A stretch of 64,000 bases of DNA, from positions 62,001 to 126,000 of the forward strand of contig JAECQR010000005.1 in the NCBI GenBank assembly GCA_015999765.1, written 5' to 3'. The notes beneath the pieces were generated by a model. It searched no databases. It was not told the origin of the DNA and saw only the letters and a program-made list of their open reading frames with translations. The stretch comes from Flavobacteriia bacterium (GTDB taxonomy: Bacteria > Bacteroidota > Bacteroidia > Flavobacteriales > Weeksellaceae). Numbering within the stretch: position 1 is the first letter of the stretch; each line of letters starts with the position of its first letter. The translations under genes and the position numbers were made by a program. Positions 61,904 through 64,000 of the stretch are shown one piece after another.

Positions 61904-61976
61904 GGTTTCTTAGCTCAGTTGGTAGAGCAATGGATTGAAAATCCATGTGTCCCTGGTTCGATTCCTGGAGAAACCA
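61904..61976 (+). tRNA. tRNA-Phe (anticodon GAA)
   Basis: A full cloverleaf of 73 nt: acceptor stem 7 bp (61904-61910 with 61969-61975), D stem GCTC/GAGC, anticodon stem 5 bp around loop TTGAAAA with GAA at 61937-61939, 5-nt variable loop, TTCGATT loop. The T stem has one U-U mismatch (61954 with 61966). The CCA end is not encoded beyond CA. It has its own promoter and terminator. Confidence 0.95.
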
Positions 61977-61977
61977 C

Positions 61978-62004
61978 AAAACGCCCTTTTTTAAGGGCGT
62001 TTTT
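61978..62004. terminator. Terminator after tRNA-Phe, possibly bidirectional
   Basis: An 11-bp perfect stem (61978-61988 with 61993-62003) with a TTTT loop and trailing Ts; it lies between tRNA-Phe and the convergent mutS2. Confidence 0.85.
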
Positions 62005-62023
62005 CTTTATACATTGCTCTGGT

Positions 62024-64000
62024 TTAAATCCGCTCCAGTTCTTCCGCCGAAATCTGGGTTTTAAACATGCCGTAGTTTACCGTCACTTTCTGGTTTTTGT
62101 CGATTTTTTCGATGGTTCCAACGCTCGTACTGCCGGCAATGCGCACTCGCTGACCTATTTTAAGCCATACCGCTCGTTCTTTAACTCTTTTATCTTCGAT
62201 TTTTTCGTTGGTTTCGGCAATTTTTTCCTGAACATCAACTTTTTTCAACTGTTGGGTAATCTTGCGTTTTACCACCTGAAGTTTCTTCGTCTCATCTTTA
62301 TCTGAACCTAATTTTCGGAATTTTTCCTGTTCAAGAATTTTTACAAAATCCTTCACTACATCTTTTCGGGATTTTCCTTTAACATAAGAGTCAATAAAAC
62401 CTTCGATCTTATTCCCGAACTGCAGTTTGCGGTGCTCCTCTTCATAAAGTTTCTGGAAATTGAAAAGTTTCTGCTGAAGTTGCTCATTGAGTTTTTCCAG
62501 GTTTTCTTTTTTATTCTGGGTCGATTCCTTCTGTTCCGTAAGGTTGGTTTTCAGTTTTTCGACCTCAAATTTTTCCTGCTGAAGTTTAACAATCGTTTTA
62601 TCGAGGTTTACAATATCGTGCTCCACCTTTTTCTTGGCAGAATTAATGATGAAAGCAGGAATTTTGTTTTTCTGAGCAACTTCAAAGGTAAAAGAACTTC
62701 CGGCCTGGCCAACTTCCAGTTTATATAAAGGTTCCAGCGAATGCTCATCGAAAAGCATTGCGGCATTCTGCGCGTTAGGAAGCTGCTCAATCACCAGTTT
62801 GATGTTGGTGTAATGCGTCGTAATGATTGCGAAACTTTTCTTCTTATAAAAAAATTCAAGGAAACTTTCAGCCAAAGCGCCACCAAGTTCAGGATCGGAG
62901 CCGGTACCGAACTCGTCAATCAGCAATAGTGTGTTTTCGTCAGATTCACGAATGATTGCAGACATTTTTTTCAGTCGGGAAGAATAGGTGGAAAGATGAT
63001 TTTCAATCGACTGATTGTCGCCGATATCGGTCATGATGCTTCCAAAGAAAAACATCTCAGATTTCGGATGAACTGGAACCAAAATTCCGCTTTGAATCAT
63101 CAACTGCAGCAATCCTACCGTCTTCAGGGTGATGGATTTTCCGCCCGCATTGGGTCCGGAAATACACAGGATGCGGTTGTGTTCGGTAAGGGTAAATGAT
63201 TGCGGAAAAATCTGCTTTTTTTCTTCGCGGTTCCTCAGCAGCAGAAGCGGATGATACGCATTTACCAGACGAAGCGTTTTGTGCCGGTTGATTTTGGGTA
63301 AAATGCCGCCGATGTTTTCAGCAAATTTAGCCTTCGCCCGCGTTAAGTCGAGGTCGAATATATAGGTTTGATACGCCGAAAGTTGTTCATTAAATTCCGC
63401 GATTTCTGCGGTAAGTTTTCTTAAAATCTTATCAACCTCTTTCTTTTCTTCCTCGATATCTTCACGGAGTTTGAACTGATGTTTTACGACAGATTCGGGC
63501 TGGATGTAGGTAATCGATCCGGTTTTTGACAAGCCTAAAACTCTGCCCGGAACCCTTTTTTTATAGGCTGATTTCACTGCAAGAACCCTCTGGTCGTCAA
63601 TAATACTTTCGCGGATATCATCGAGAAAATCTGTAGACGAAAGAGCCGTTAAAGTGCGGTTAAAATTTTCCTGAATTGCTTTTCGGGCGTGAAATATTGC
63701 AGCTCTCAGTGTTCTCAGAATAGGAGAGGCTTCACTCTTAACTTCACCGAAACGGTTGAAAACCTTATCTATTTTATCAATGATTTCTTTTCGGTATTCC
63801 AGACTGCTAATATCGTTGTTCAGATTTTGAAAGAGATCGCCGTACACCGGGAAAAATTTCTGAAGTCTGCCGATTTGCTCCGTCAGACTTTTTATTCTGA
63901 TGAAAGCTGCGTTCTCTAACCTGAAATTTTCAATAATCATCAGCTTCAGTTCTTCCTCGATATCTTCATATTCGTTGAAAGGAATTGCATTGTCGCTCTC
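62024..64000 (-). CDS. mutS2: MutS2-family ATPase without Smr domain (5' end outside window)
   Basis: The frame continues past the ATG at 63938-63940 to the right edge with coding-like sequence, so the N-terminus (about 50-60 residues) is missing. Core/clamp helices are followed by the ATPase with Walker A SGPNAGGKS, Walker B LLIDEFGTGSDPELG and the STHYT-like ITTHYTNIK, a long coiled coil, and a final SH3-like KOW region (WLKIGQRVRI, VGTIEKI) ending in SAEELERI. There is no Smr nuclease domain. MutS2 acts on branched DNA or stalled ribosomes. Confidence 0.88.
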   Translation of the reverse strand, partial: ESDNAIPFNEYEDIEEELKLMIIENFRLENAAFIRIKSLTEQIGRLQKFFPVYGDLFQNLNNDISSLEYRKEIIDKIDKVFNRFGEVKSEASPILRTLRAAIFHARKAIQENFNRTLTALSSTDFLDDIRESIIDDQRVLAVKSAYKKRVPGRVLGLSKTGSITYIQPESVVKHQFKLREDIEEEKKEVDKILRKLTAEIAEFNEQLSAYQTYIFDLDLTRAKAKFAENIGGILPKINRHKTLRLVNAYHPLLLLRNREEKKQIFPQSFTLTEHNRILCISGPNAGGKSITLKTVGLLQLMIQSGILVPVHPKSEMFFFGSIMTDIGDNQSIENHLSTYSSRLKKMSAIIRESDENTLLLIDEFGTGSDPELGGALAESFLEFFYKKKSFAIITTHYTNIKLVIEQLPNAQNAAMLFDEHSLEPLYKLEVGQAGSSFTFEVAQKNKIPAFIINSAKKKVEHDIVNLDKTIVKLQQEKFEVEKLKTNLTEQKESTQNKKENLEKLNEQLQQKLFNFQKLYEEEHRKLQFGNKIEGFIDSYVKGKSRKDVVKDFVKILEQEKFRKLGSDKDETKKLQVVKRKITQQLKKVDVQEKIAETNEKIEDKRVKERAVWLKIGQRVRIAGSTSVGTIEKIDKNQKVTVNYGMFKTQISAEELERI

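Noticed and set aside
61904-61976. tRNA gene as an integration site for a mobile element
   Set aside because: No integrase gene and no direct repeat of the tRNA 3' end were found in the nearby sequence; both neighbours are core genes.
61919-62305. 128-codon plus-strand frame starting inside tRNA-Phe
   Set aside because: It runs through the tRNA and its terminator and lies opposite the mutS2 gene.

Overview
The window is a chromosomal segment of a member of the Bacteroidota, most likely class Flavobacteriia near Chryseobacterium/Kaistella (family Weeksellaceae). The evidence is: two giant secreted proteins with type IX secretion (T9SS) C-terminal sorting domains, a PorX regulator, a fused LpxC-FabZ, DUF3575-type barrels, promoters of the flavobacterial form TTG-N(17-23)-TAnnTTTG, and few Shine-Dalgarno sequences. 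The genus is an inference from gene content; no 16S gene is present.

Region 1 (1-11083) holds the 3' part of one T9SS adhesin-like protein and a complete 2160-residue paralogue of mosaic domain structure. A small secreted protein follows, with a PID-hydrophobic-basic C-terminus that looks like an exosortase-type sorting tail.

Region 2 (11207-34919) is one long plus-strand surface-polysaccharide locus. It starts with a PglC/PglD/PglE/PglF-like set predicted to make and load a UDP-diNAc-bacillosamine-type sugar. Next come a Wza-like lipoprotein, a Wzc-like co-polymerase/tyrosine kinase, an EpsG-like polymerase, a glycosyltransferase, a Wzx flippase, a DUF4091-like lipoprotein and a GT4 enzyme. 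A UDP-L-FucNAc pathway (FnlA, cupin, FnlB, FnlC) and its likely transferase follow. The locus ends with a GNAT acetyltransferase, a second sugar aminotransferase, a second initiating phosphosugar transferase, and rmlC-rmlB-rmlA without rmlD. A perfect hairpin terminator closes it.

Region 3 (34983-46929) is mostly housekeeping: rimO, an RlpA-like protein behind an unusual array of phased TTAAC motifs, xth, porX, an HD hydrolase, the lipid A genes lpxD-lpxC/fabZ-lpxA, efp behind a heptamer tandem repeat, a second lpxD paralogue, and sucD.

Region 4 (46943-64000) carries a beta-barrel protein, an ABC exporter pair, a VOC protein, dusB, two DUF3575-like barrels, a thioredoxin-fold protein, glnS, menC, fbp, aspartate kinase, a two-domain OlsF-like acyltransferase, tRNA-Phe, and mutS2 (cut by the right edge).

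A plausible link between regions is cell-surface construction. PorX regulates T9SS in relatives, T9SS exports the adhesins, and type-A cargo is anchored to a surface glycan that a locus like region 2 could supply. That link is inference. No CRISPR array, insertion sequence, prophage or rRNA was seen.
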